Positions 32,221 to 41,251 of a DNA stretch of 64,000 bases are shown here, piece by piece. The notes under the pieces are model-generated. The model saw nothing but the letters and a program-made list of their open reading frames with translations. It did not search any database and was not told the origin of the DNA. This stretch comes from Athalassotoga sp049965695 (GTDB lineage: Bacteria; Thermotogota; Thermotogae; Mesoaciditogales; Mesoaciditogaceae). Each line of letters opens with the position of its first letter. Within the stretch, counting starts at the first letter, position 1. The translations under genes were made by a program, and so were the position numbers. The stretch is taken from contig NZ_JBMFWB010000004.1 in NCBI RefSeq assembly GCF_049965695.1, positions 1 to 64,000 of the forward strand, read 5' to 3'.

Positions 32221-34077
32221 ATGGAGCATAAATGGTTTTTTGTGACAGGTGTACTGGTTTTATTTTCAATTATGGCTTTGGCTGCCGTTCCGAACCCTGA
32301 CACAGTTGTCTACGAGCAAGAAAGAGCGGCAGAAACTCTCGATCCTGCTATGGTCATTGATACAGCCTCTGGCGAGGTGCTCGACAACATATATCAGACG
32401 CTTATTACCTTTGACGGTACGTTTTTGACACGATATGTCCCCGTGCTTTCGACAAATGTGCCTTCTGTCAAAGATGGTACAATCCTCGATAACGGCATGA
32501 CCTACGTTTTTCACATAAAGAAGGGGGTCCATTTTCAAAATGGAGATCTGCTTACACCTCAGGATGTGGTTTATTCATTTGAAAGATTTGTTGTGACGGG
32601 CATGGCTGGAGGCAATTCATATGTATTGACTGAGCCTCTACTTCCGGAGATAAACGGAAATTATGTCGACAACATCTCAAAGTGGGCGGTAAAACTTGCA
32701 GGAGTGAAATCATGGAATGATTTATTTGCCACCGGTACGATCACACCAAAGAATGAGGCATACAAAAAAGCCCTTGTAGAGACTTTTGATCTTTTATCCA
32801 AATGTTTTGAGATAAAAGGCGATGATGTCATAATACACCTTGCCCATCCATTTTCATCCGATCTTTTCTTCAGTTATCTTGAAGAAATAGATATTTTGGA
32901 TGAAAAATGGGCTTCGAATAACGGAGCATGGCCCGGAACGGCAGATACGTGGTGGAATTATTACAATCCAGAGCGTCAGGCAGATCCGCTTTATTCCATA
33001 ACAAACGGTACAGGGCCGTTTGAATTGCAATCATGGACTCAGGGAAGAGAAGTGGTTTTAAAACGTTTTGATGGCTACTGGGGAGAGCCGGCGAAGATAA
33101 AATACGCCGTGATAAAAACAGTTTCTGAATTTACCACAAGAAAACTCGATCTGATGCGCGGAGACGCGGACATAATTTCTGTTCCGCCGGCCTACATTAC
33201 ACAGGTTGAAAATATTCCGGGAGTGAAAGTTTCCGAAAACATACCCGAACTTGCCCAGTATCAACTGTCATTTGCATTCAGTGTCAGTCCGCACAACAAA
33301 TACATTTATTCCGGCAAATTGGATGGCAATGGAATTCCGCCCGATTTCTTTTCGAACTTAGATGTAAGAAAGGGCTTCGAATATCTATTCCCGCACCAAA
33401 CGTATGTAAAGGATGTCTGGAATGGACTTGGAATAGTGCCTAACAGTCCGATATGTACAGGTCTTATAGGATACGATCCCGATCTTCCCGCGTACCATCA
33501 GGATCTGGCAAAGGCTGCCGAATATTTCAAGAAAGCCTACAACGGAGAGGTGTGGAAGAAAGGATTTAAATTCGCCATAATCTACAATTCCACAGATCCG
33601 ACAATGCAAGAAGCATGTGAGATGTTAAGCACGTATGCCCAGCAGATAAATCCCAAATTTGACGTTGTACCTGTGCCCGTGTTATGGCAGACACTCGTCG
33701 GAGAATTTCTCGGCAATGACCTTCCAATGGTAGCACTTGATTGGTTTGCAAATACTTCTTACGATCGCGTGTATGGATATTTGGATTCATCCGGAGTTTA
33801 TGGAGAAGCGCTTGGACAAAATTTCAGTGCTTTTGAAAAAGATGAATTCGATCCCCTTATAAACGCTGCAGTTGCGGCGACATCTGACAGTGTTGCGGAG
33901 AAACTTTACAAAGAGATAAGCCTAAAAGCATACGAAGATGCCATCATGATATGGTTGATTCAACCATCACGTCAGTTAGTTTACAGAGACTGGCTGCATG
34001 GCCTTTATCCAACAAATTACAACCCGAGTTACTCTAAAGATCTTCATTTTTACGGTTTGTACAAATCTGGTAATTAG
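32221..34077 (+). CDS. Peptide ABC transporter substrate-binding protein (family 5), paralogue 2
   Basis: 618 aa. It has a signal peptide (MEHKWFFVTGVLVLFSIMAL) and starts AAVPNPDTVVYEQERAAETLDPA. Shared with paralogues 1 and 3: DGTILDNGMTYVFHIKKGVH, LTPQDVVYSFERFV, GIPPDFFSNLDVRKGFEYLFP and a C-terminal YKSGN end. It has diverged most in the ligand-contact region, with its own loops around residues 190-230. GGAGGTGG precedes the ATG. No permease or ATPase gene directly follows, so it may feed the transporter at 25717-30594. Confidence 0.88.
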   Translation: MEHKWFFVTGVLVLFSIMALAAVPNPDTVVYEQERAAETLDPAMVIDTASGEVLDNIYQTLITFDGTFLTRYVPVLSTNVPSVKDGTILDNGMTYVFHIKKGVHFQNGDLLTPQDVVYSFERFVVTGMAGGNSYVLTEPLLPEINGNYVDNISKWAVKLAGVKSWNDLFATGTITPKNEAYKKALVETFDLLSKCFEIKGDDVIIHLAHPFSSDLFFSYLEEIDILDEKWASNNGAWPGTADTWWNYYNPERQADPLYSITNGTGPFELQSWTQGREVVLKRFDGYWGEPAKIKYAVIKTVSEFTTRKLDLMRGDADIISVPPAYITQVENIPGVKVSENIPELAQYQLSFAFSVSPHNKYIYSGKLDGNGIPPDFFSNLDVRKGFEYLFPHQTYVKDVWNGLGIVPNSPICTGLIGYDPDLPAYHQDLAKAAEYFKKAYNGEVWKKGFKFAIIYNSTDPTMQEACEMLSTYAQQINPKFDVVPVPVLWQTLVGEFLGNDLPMVALDWFANTSYDRVYGYLDSSGVYGEALGQNFSAFEKDEFDPLINAAVAATSDSVAEKLYKEISLKAYEDAIMIWLIQPSRQLVYRDWLHGLYPTNYNPSYSKDLHFYGLYKSGN

Positions 34078-34107
34078 TGAGAAGTTTTGCATGGGGAGGT
34101 GATTTTC

Positions 34108-35791
34108 TTGGCAGATCAAAAAGATAGCGAGATAAGACCGGCAGAGGCTATAGCAAAAGAATCAGATAAAAAACTCAAAAAAGCTTTAAGTCTTCAGGAT
34201 TTATTTTTTCTTTCAATGGGAGGAATAATAGGTTCTGGATGGCTGTTAGGAGTTGCGGGTGCTGCCGGTACGGCAGGACCTGCATCAATACTGTCATGGA
34301 TAATAGGAGGGGTCATAGTTTTATTCATAGCCCTGACCTTTGCAGAAATTTCAGGTGCGATTCCAAAAAGTGGTGCCATTGTGAGGTATCCTCATCTGGC
34401 CTATGGTGGTTACACGGGATACATAATAGGATGGGCTTACATGTTGAGTGCCGTAACGGTACCAACTGTTGAGGCTGAAGCGGAAATTCATCATTCCAAC
34501 GCTTACATTTATCTTTCTGCTTTTCATGTTCAATAAATCAAATTTGGTCTCTCACGGAGGATTTTTCCCGTTAGGAGTTGGCAGTATGTTTTACGCGATT
34601 CCATCCGCAGGAATAGTCTTTTCTTACCTTGGATTCAGGCAAGCGCTTGAATTTGGTGGAGAAGCGAAAAATCCTCAAAGGGATGTTCCAAGAGCGACTG
34701 TGTATTCCGTGCTGGCTGCGATAGCACTTTACACACTTTTGCAGGTTGCTTTTTTGGGAGCGATAAAATGGCCTGCCGGCACAACATGGTCTACATTGAC
34801 CTCGTCTTCTTTGGGATCCGCACCATTTTTCACAGAATTGCAATACAGCGGAATAGCGCTATTCATAGCATTTTCTTATTTTTTGCTTATTGATGCCTGG
34901 ATTTCCCCCAGCGGGACTGGCTGGATATACTCCGGCAATTCTGCAAGGGTGTTGTATGGCATAGCGGCAGATGGGTATTTTCCATCTGCGTTGCTTAAAA
35001 TTCATAGTAAAACAAGGATACCCTATATTGCACTGATAGCAAGTCTTGTACTTGGAGTGGTCTTCTTTTTGCCATTTCCGTCGTGGTATCTTTTTGTGGG
35101 CTTTATATCCAGTGCCACAGTGCTAACGTACGTAATGGGACCACTGGCACTGATGACATTTAGAAAACACGCTCCCCAACTTCACAGACCATTCCATTTG
35201 CCTTACGCATCTGTAATAGCCCCTATTGCTTTTGTTGGAGGAGCCCTTATCGTTTACTGGTCTGGAATAACAACCTTTACGATGATCTTTTACACAACAT
35301 TTATAGGAATTCCAATATTTTATTTTCTTTACGCCTCTAAGAAATTAAATCTTTCAAAACTTTTCGCTTACACAATGGGACTAATAGAATTAGTCATAGC
35401 GATAGTTGCTTTGGTGGCCAATTACATGTACGTACTTTACCCGTCTTCTAAAGAATCGATGGGGACAAGGACAGAAATATTTCTTTCGAGTTTGACCGTG
35501 ATGGCCGGTATTGTACTTTTATTCACGGCGATAACATCGTTAAAAGTTTCTCAAAAAGATAAACAGATGTTTTTAAGTTCCTATTGGTTGCTTTCTTTGA
35601 TGATAGTGACTGAACTATTTTCGTATTTCGGGGCATTTGGAAATGAAGTTTTAATTCCATTTCCATGGGATACGATTGTGATGATCGCCGTCTATTCTGT
35701 GATATATGTTTTTGCACTTAGAGGTGGACACAACACAGAAGATCTCAGTGTTATAGTAGAAGAACAAAAAGACTTTAATCTCAACAAATGA
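34108..35791 (+). pseudogene. APC family amino acid permease, broken by frameshift and deletion
   Basis: The start TTG 34108 has GGGGAGGTGA upstream. The first frame gives an N-terminal APC permease (ALSLQDLFFLSMGGIIGSGW, IALTFAEISGAIPKSGAI, YIIGWAYMLSAVTVPTVEAEA) and then runs out at 34536. The second frame, from about 34469, continues TLTFIFLLFMFNKSNL and SAGIVFSYLGFRQALEFGGEAKNPQRDVPRAT, the middle and end of the same family. The junction around 34470-34500 loses roughly two membrane segments and shifts frame. The rest, to 35791, is intact and about 430 codons long. A working permease is unlikely, although a sequencing error could contribute. Confidence 0.8.
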
Positions 35792-36068
35792 CAAATAGTA
35801 AATGACAGGTAACACGTAATCTGTGATCGAAAAAAATACTGAACCAACCTTAATCGAACATTGCTCCGACAGGTGATTTGCATGGCGCGTGGCTTTTGGC
35901 ACGTAGAGTATATATACCAAACTCATTTTAAAAGCCGAATAGTCATTTACTGTGAGCGAATGGCAAGATACCTTCGAGATGGCCTCCGCAGCGGCGCGAG
36001 GACCAGACATCGAGCGAGGCATCTGCCAGAGCGGTGATTCGGAATTTGAAAATGACTTAGTATATATG
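35792..36068 (+). repeat. Composite intergenic repeat, copy C
   Basis: The longest copy. 35927-35958 matches copy A (two differences in 32 bases, opposite strand). 35996-36013 (gcgaggaccagacatcga) and 36028-36049 (agagcggtgattcggaatttga) match copy D on its minus strand and copy B. It fills the space between the broken permease and an amidohydrolase gene. An ORF that crosses it in frame with that amidohydrolase is judged non-coding. Confidence 0.7.
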
Positions 36069-36080
36069 AAGGAGGCTAAA

Positions 36081-37235
36081 ATGAAATTACTTCTCAAAAA
36101 CGCGACTGTTTTCTCAATTACATCCAAACCATTTAAAGGAGACGTGCTTGTCGAAAACTCTAAAATATACGAAGTCGGTGAGTTGATAAAAAAGGATGAA
36201 GACACCGAGGTTATAGATTTAGCCGGTAAATATCTTTTCCCAGGTTTCATAGATGCCCATTCTCACATAGGGCTCAAAGAAGAAAGTGTTAACGATCCGG
36301 TTGGCTCAGATGTGAATGAAATGACAGATCCTATCACGGCCGATGTTAAAGCCATTGATGGATTTAATCCTGAAGATGACGCCATAGATAGAGCGCTTAG
36401 TGGAGGAGTCACAACAGTCATGATAGTGCCGGGAAGCGGGAATCCGGTCGGCGGTCAGGGAGCGATAATCAAATTCAAATCTAAAATTGTCGATGAGATG
36501 ATAGTCAAGGAACCGGCAGGATTGAAGATGGCCTTCGGTGAAAATCCAAAAAGGGTTTACGGCGATCAGAAGAAAACCCCTTCGACACGTCTGGGAGTTG
36601 CAGCAGTTGTAAGGGCATATTTCACGAAAGTACAGGATTACATGAAAAAGAAGGAAATTGCCCAAAAAGACGGAAAACCTTTCACAGAAAGAGATCTGAA
36701 ACTTGAAGCGGGAGAAAAAGTGCTTAAAGGAGAGATTCCGGCCAGAATTCATGCCCATCGTTACGATGACATACTTACTGCCGCAAGAATAGCGGATGAA
36801 TTTGGATTCAAATTCGTCATAGAACACGGGACAGAAGGATACAAAATCGTTGATTTGCTCAAAGCGAAAGAAATACCTGTCGTTGTAGGGCCTCTTATGA
36901 CCTTCAGGACAAAGCGCGAACTGAAAGATATGACGATGGAGTCGATAAAGATTTTAAATGAAAAAGGTGTCCTGATCTCTTTGATGTGCGATCATCCCGT
37001 AGTTCCGCTTGAATATGCCTCGATCCAAGCGGCAAGCGCTTTGAGGTACGGGGCAAGGGAAGAAGATTTGCTAAAGATGCTTACAATAAATCCAGCCAAA
37101 ATACTTGGGATTTCAGACAGAACGGGATCTATCGAAAAGGGAAAAGACGCGGATCTTGTTATATGGAGCGGTCATCCGTTCAATGCCAGATCAAAAGTTG
37201 AGAGTATATACATAGAGGGAATAAAGATTATGTGA
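36081..37235 (+). CDS. Amidohydrolase, imidazolonepropionase-like
   Basis: 384 aa from ATG 36081, which has AAGGAGG upstream. Metal-site motifs are FIDAHSHIGLK, GEIPARIHAHR, FVIEHGTEG and LMCDHPVVP. VTTVMIVPGSGNPVGGQGA is typical of this amidohydrolase subgroup, annotated often as imidazolonepropionase-like. It belongs to a different subfamily from the amidohydrolase at 30608. The place in the peptide island suggests hydrolysis of a peptide or cyclic amide; the substrate is unknown. The gene ends with an AT-rich tract before the second attenuator. Confidence 0.83.
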   Translation: MKLLLKNATVFSITSKPFKGDVLVENSKIYEVGELIKKDEDTEVIDLAGKYLFPGFIDAHSHIGLKEESVNDPVGSDVNEMTDPITADVKAIDGFNPEDDAIDRALSGGVTTVMIVPGSGNPVGGQGAIIKFKSKIVDEMIVKEPAGLKMAFGENPKRVYGDQKKTPSTRLGVAAVVRAYFTKVQDYMKKKEIAQKDGKPFTERDLKLEAGEKVLKGEIPARIHAHRYDDILTAARIADEFGFKFVIEHGTEGYKIVDLLKAKEIPVVVGPLMTFRTKRELKDMTMESIKILNEKGVLISLMCDHPVVPLEYASIQAASALRYGAREEDLLKMLTINPAKILGISDRTGSIEKGKDADLVIWSGHPFNARSKVESIYIEGIKIM

Positions 37236-37324
37236 TTAAAATATAATTAAAATTTAATTTTATGAAAATCACATCTTAATGTTTATAGGTTAATATACTT
37301 TCAAAGTTGCAAAAGAGGTAGAAA

Positions 37325-37402
37325 ATGCGAATAATTTCGATTTTGGCAATAACAAATGAAAGAAGACATCATAGAGTACTGCCCGGTGGAGCGGTGCCTT
37401 GA
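37325..37402 (+). CDS. 25-codon leader ORF upstream of paralogue 3
   Basis: ATG 37325 with AAAGAGG six to eight bases upstream. The product starts MRIISILAITNERRHH and ends in a Gly/Pro stretch. Its last seven codons and stop (TGA 37400-37402) are inside the 5' arm and loop of the hairpin at 37381-37429, the same placement as the leader at 25543. The region 37236-37324 is AT-rich and holds a possible -10 (TATACT, 37294-37299) but no convincing -35. Confidence 0.5.
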   Translation: MRIISILAITNERRHHRVLPGGAVP

Positions 37403-37455
37403 TCGTCTTTGATATAGATTCCACCGGGCCACATTGAAAAGATGTGGCCTTTTTT
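37381..37455 (+). promoter_or_regulatory. Attenuator-like double hairpin with terminator (second copy)
   Basis: Stem 1 is GCCCGGTGGA (37381-37390) with TCCACCGGGC (37420-37429). It overlaps by three bases the terminator stem GGCCACAT (37427-37434) with ATGTGGCC (37442-37449), followed by TTTTTT. Both stems cannot be fully formed at once. The architecture matches 25592-25658, while the base sequences differ, which argues for a conserved mechanism rather than a recent duplication. Confidence 0.68.
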
Positions 37456-37481
37456 ATTTTAATTTGACGGGAGGTAAGAAG

Positions 37482-39356
37482 ATGAAGAAGTTTCTCGTGT
37501 TTGCAGCAATCATTGCGTTTTTCGTGATCATGGGAATAGCCCAGAATGTTGTGAATCCAGACACCATTGTTTACGAAGAACCGGGACCTTTTCAATCCTT
37601 AGATCCGGCCTGGGAGTATGACACCACATCTGCCGAGGTTATATGGCAACTTTACGATTCCCTGCTTCAATATGACGGGACATCAACCGTGAAATTATCG
37701 CCAATGTTATCTACGAATGTTCCATCGGTTGCAGATGGAACGATTCTTGACAACGGTACGACTTACGTCTTTCACATCAGACAAGGTGTCTATTTTCACA
37801 ACGGAGATCTTTTAACCCCGCAGGATGTCGTTTATTCTCTTGAAAGGTTGGTCCTTCTCGATTACAGCGGGGGGCCGTCATGGATGCTTGCAGAACCATT
37901 GCTACCGACGATAAATGGCAACTACGTTTTGACAATTGTACAGGAAGTTGCGAAAGAATTGGGACTTAGCAATCCTTTGAGTTACACAAGTTTGAGTTCT
38001 CTTGACATCTTTGCAACCGGTACGAAAGTCCCCCTCAATGATAAATATAAGCAGGCCTTGATAGATGCCTTTAACCTGCTTGCAAGTGATTTTGAAATTA
38101 AAGGAAATGACGTGATAATTCATCTTCCCCAGCCATTCGAGCCTTTCTTGTACACGCTTGCAAAGGGCGGAATATGCGAATCGGTCATTCTTGATGAAAA
38201 ATGGTGCGCAGAAAATAAGGCATGGAATGGAAAAGCAGATGACTGGTGGTATTACCATAATCCCACACTTAGCCAGGATACCCTTACAAATATAGAAAAC
38301 GGAACAGGGCCGTATTTCATGAAATATTACATACCCAACAGAGAAATAGCCTTTCAAAGATTTGACAAATACTGGGCAGGCACTGCCCCTATAAAGTATG
38401 CAGTCATAAAGTATGTCAACGAATTCACGACAAGACTGCTCGATCTGGAATCTGGCCAGGCCGATGCGATTTACGTGCCTGTCGAAAACTTATCCGAGGT
38501 ACAAAATGACAAAAACATAAAAGTTTCGGTCTATCCCCAACTTTCCGTTTATGAATTGAATTTCACGTGGAATCTTGCCAGTGATGGCAATCCTTACATT
38601 GGATCCGGAAAGTTAGATGGCAATGGAATCCCGCCCGATTTCTTTTCGAATTTGGATGTGAGAAAAGGATTTGAATATCTCTTTCCATATAGTACCTACA
38701 TAAAAGAGGCGTACGATAATTTGGCGTTGCAACCAAATGGTGCGATAATGAAGGGGTTATTCGGATACAGTTCGAATCTACCCAAATATTCTCAAGACCT
38801 TTCAAAGGCTGCGGAATATTTCAAAAAGGCATACAACGGAGAATTATGGGAGAAAGGATTTAAATTCTCTGCAATATACGAAAGCGGGGATACGACAGAG
38901 CAAATTGCCCTTACAGCGTTGAGCAATGCCGCAAGAGAGGTCAATCCCAAATTTCAGATAAACGTCGTCGGAGAATTATGGCCAAACCTTCTTAGCGACA
39001 GTTTGTCTTTCAAATTGCCGATCTTCACGATGGGATATCTGGCCGATTATCCGGATCCTTACGATCTTGCTTATGCCTATTATTCTTCCACCGGTATATT
39101 TGGAGCATTCATAGGTCAAAGTTTTATCAGTTTTGCCCAAAAGAATCTCGATCCGCTTGTAAAAGATCTGCTTACCACATCCAATCTTTCAAAACGTGCA
39201 GAAATAGTCAAACAACTTGAGGAGTTAGACTACAAAGATGCACTCTACATCTGGACTGATCAGCCTTTCGGAATATTCGTAAGTCGTACATGGCTAAAAG
39301 GATGGTATCCGAATGGAATAAGACCGGGGATAGACTTTTATTCGCTGTCGAAATGA
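37482..39356 (+). CDS. Peptide ABC transporter substrate-binding protein (family 5), paralogue 3
   Basis: 624 aa from ATG 37482 (GGGAGG upstream). Signal peptide MKKFLVFAAIIAFFVIMGIA, then NVVNPDTIVYEEPGPFQSLDPAW. It shares DGTTYVFHIRQGVYFHNGD-like, LTPQDVVYSLERL and GIPPDFFSNLDVRKGFEYLFP with the other two receptors and is nearest to paralogue 1 (both have WLKGW near the C-terminus). It is a stand-alone gene under its own attenuator, ending in a clear terminator; it probably serves the transporter at 25717-30594. Confidence 0.9.
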   Translation: MKKFLVFAAIIAFFVIMGIAQNVVNPDTIVYEEPGPFQSLDPAWEYDTTSAEVIWQLYDSLLQYDGTSTVKLSPMLSTNVPSVADGTILDNGTTYVFHIRQGVYFHNGDLLTPQDVVYSLERLVLLDYSGGPSWMLAEPLLPTINGNYVLTIVQEVAKELGLSNPLSYTSLSSLDIFATGTKVPLNDKYKQALIDAFNLLASDFEIKGNDVIIHLPQPFEPFLYTLAKGGICESVILDEKWCAENKAWNGKADDWWYYHNPTLSQDTLTNIENGTGPYFMKYYIPNREIAFQRFDKYWAGTAPIKYAVIKYVNEFTTRLLDLESGQADAIYVPVENLSEVQNDKNIKVSVYPQLSVYELNFTWNLASDGNPYIGSGKLDGNGIPPDFFSNLDVRKGFEYLFPYSTYIKEAYDNLALQPNGAIMKGLFGYSSNLPKYSQDLSKAAEYFKKAYNGELWEKGFKFSAIYESGDTTEQIALTALSNAAREVNPKFQINVVGELWPNLLSDSLSFKLPIFTMGYLADYPDPYDLAYAYYSSTGIFGAFIGQSFISFAQKNLDPLVKDLLTTSNLSKRAEIVKQLEELDYKDALYIWTDQPFGIFVSRTWLKGWYPNGIRPGIDFYSLSK

Positions 39357-39362
39357 AATTTA

Positions 39363-39397
39363 GAAGTGGGAATAATTCCCACTTCTTGATTTTATTT
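39363..39397 (+). terminator. Terminator after paralogue 3
   Basis: GAAGTGGGAA-taa-TTCCCACTTC followed by TTGATTTTATTT; it slightly overlaps the end of the convergent whiA gene. Confidence 0.8.
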
Positions 39398-40297
39398 GTT
39401 TTCTGCCATTTTGATTATCTTGGATAGTCTCCTGTAAACGATGGATTTTGAAAGCGGAGGATTTAGCATATTTCCTATTTCTCTTAAGGAAAGTTCCGGA
39501 TGATTTAAACGCAGAAGGGCTATTGTTTGGATATCTTCAGGGAAATTTTCGAGTCCTATTTGGTCTTGAATGAATTTTATCGCGCTGATTTGTTTCCAAC
39601 TTGCGTTACCGCTTCTTTTTGAATTTGCATCTATGAAATTCATGCTGCGGGTTACATCGGAATTTATTTTTTTGGATGACATTATGGAAGAAAAGACCTT
39701 TGCCGAGTTTATGGCTCCTATCAGATTCAGAAATTCGTTTATCATTTCCCCATCTTTTATGTAAAATCTGTATCCATAACGAACATCAACTATAAAGCCT
39801 ACCATTCCAAAGTTGTTTTCAAGTTTTTCTTTTAACCACTTAAGCACGTCTATTTGACGACTGTAAAATTCAAGGTGGTGATATTTGGAAGGATCGGCTA
39901 TATATCCCGAGGATATGAAAGCACCTCTCAGAAAAGCACTGATAATTGCAGGATCTCTGAAAAAATCATCACGAATTCTACCTATCAAATCAAGTCCTAT
40001 TTCAGAAATGAATTTTTTAACATCGTAAGTCATTACCTTCATTATAAAAGTTTTACCTGGATTTAATTTTTCTTGGTTTTGATAGATTACCGATGTATCA
40101 TCAATGCCTATGGCCTTTAAAATCAACTTTGCCCTTCTGACCGCTCCGGTGTCTTTGAGTAAAAGTTCTATGTATGTAGTTTCACCTATCTCAATGGACC
40201 CTTTGAATTTGATCAATCCGGCAAGTTCAGCGTAAGAAAACCTTTTCTCAACGGGGAAATGGTAAAGTTCTTCTCTTACCTCAGGAGTGAATGCCAC
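39392..40297 (-). CDS. whiA: WhiA, sporulation/cell-division regulator homologue
   Basis: 301 aa from GTG 40297. The N-terminal LAGLIDADG-like domain includes KRFSYAELAGLIKFKGSI and SAFLRGAFISSGYIADP; the C-terminal helix-turn-helix is PELSLREIGNMLNPPLSKSIVYRRL. In other bacteria WhiA binds DNA and influences FtsZ assembly. The long frame begins at 40345, but homologues start with a short (M)xFTxEVREEL, matching VAFTPEVREEL at 40297; GTG 40306 is an alternative. It overlaps the end of yvcK and is the last gene of the rapZ-yvcK-whiA block. Confidence 0.9.
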   Translation of the reverse strand: MAFTPEVREELYHFPVEKRFSYAELAGLIKFKGSIEIGETTYIELLLKDTGAVRRAKLILKAIGIDDTSVIYQNQEKLNPGKTFIMKVMTYDVKKFISEIGLDLIGRIRDDFFRDPAIISAFLRGAFISSGYIADPSKYHHLEFYSRQIDVLKWLKEKLENNFGMVGFIVDVRYGYRFYIKDGEMINEFLNLIGAINSAKVFSSIMSSKKINSDVTRSMNFIDANSKRSGNASWKQISAIKFIQDQIGLENFPEDIQTIALLRLNHPELSLREIGNMLNPPLSKSIVYRRLSKIIKMAENK

Positions 40298-41246
40298 TCT
40301 TATCACCGATAAGACCCATAGAGATTTGCCTAACCGCCTGTGCAAGTAAATGGGGATCGTGTCTGACTTTTTCTTGTCCGTCCATTTTGTCGACTATGAT
40401 CTTAACCATATCTATCCTTGAAAATTTGGGATCTTCACTTTTGCACATAACCGGTTCGGAATTTTCTTTCTCGTATCTTTTAAGTACCGCTTGAGGAATT
40501 TTTTGAGAATTTATTATCACGCGATCTATCTTTGATTTCAGGTAATTTTCAACCGTTTTTACGTGATCTTCAACTGACATACCGGTTGTTTCTCCGGGCT
40601 GGGTCATCAAATTGGCTATGAGTATCTTGGGTTTGTCCTTTACGGCTTCAGGTATTCCATCGACAAGCAAGTTTGGAATGATACTTGTGAAAAGACTTCC
40701 AGGCCCCAAAACGATCACATCGGACATCGAAATCTCATCTATGGCTTTTGAAAATGGTTTTGCCTGACTGCTTAGATTTATTTCTTTGATCTTTCCATTT
40801 TTTTTGGTTATATTGCTTTCGCCTACGACAATTTGCCCGTCTTCAAATCTCGCGATGAGTTTTACAGATTCTTCAGTTACCGGCAGCACACGTCCCTTTA
40901 TCGCCAAAATTGAAGAGATGCTTTCTATTGCCATCGGGAAACTGCCATTTATCTTTGTTAGGGCTGCTATTATGAGGTTCCCGAGACTTTGATCTTTGAA
41001 TCTTTCTCCGTCTCTAAATCTGTATGCCATAATTTGAGCCATCAAAGATTCATCTTCGGCGAGTGCAATTATGTTATTTCTTATATCTCCCGGAGGTAAA
41101 ACTCCAAGTTCTTCACGAATGATACCAGAACTTCCCCCGTCATCCATAACCGTAACTATTGCGGTAACCTCGGTATCCGGAAAGTCTTTTAACCCTTTGA
41201 GCAAAGTTGAAAGTCCTGTTCCACCACCAAAAGCAACGATCTTCAA
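40281..41246 (-). CDS. yvcK: YvcK/CofD-like protein (gluconeogenesis factor)
   Basis: 321 aa from TTG 41246 (AGAGG eight bases upstream), giving the standard start MKIVAFGGGTGLSTLL. MDDGGSSGIIREELGVLPPGDIRNNI and DVIVLGPGSLFTSIIPNLL are hallmark YvcK segments; the fold is Rossmann-like and binds UDP-sugars. YvcK affects cell shape and growth on gluconeogenic carbon. The neighbours, RapZ upstream and WhiA downstream with overlapping or near-overlapping ends, form the classic triad. Confidence 0.92.
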   Translation of the reverse strand: MKIVAFGGGTGLSTLLKGLKDFPDTEVTAIVTVMDDGGSSGIIREELGVLPPGDIRNNIIALAEDESLMAQIMAYRFRDGERFKDQSLGNLIIAALTKINGSFPMAIESISSILAIKGRVLPVTEESVKLIARFEDGQIVVGESNITKKNGKIKEINLSSQAKPFSKAIDEISMSDVIVLGPGSLFTSIIPNLLVDGIPEAVKDKPKILIANLMTQPGETTGMSVEDHVKTVENYLKSKIDRVIINSQKIPQAVLKRYEKENSEPVMCKSEDPKFSRIDMVKIIVDKMDGQEKVRHDPHLLAQAVRQISMGLIGDKSGIHS

Positions 41247-41251
41247 AACGA

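Noticed and set aside
35952..36080. N-terminal extension of the amidohydrolase into the repeat region
   Set aside because: Homologues begin near MKLLLKNATVF, the ribosome binding site AAGGAGG lies at 36069, and the extension translates repeat copy C.
37381..37430. T-box riboswitch
   Set aside because: The stem contains ggtggagcggtgcc, but the conserved AGGGTGGNACCGCG T-box and specifier-loop features are absent.
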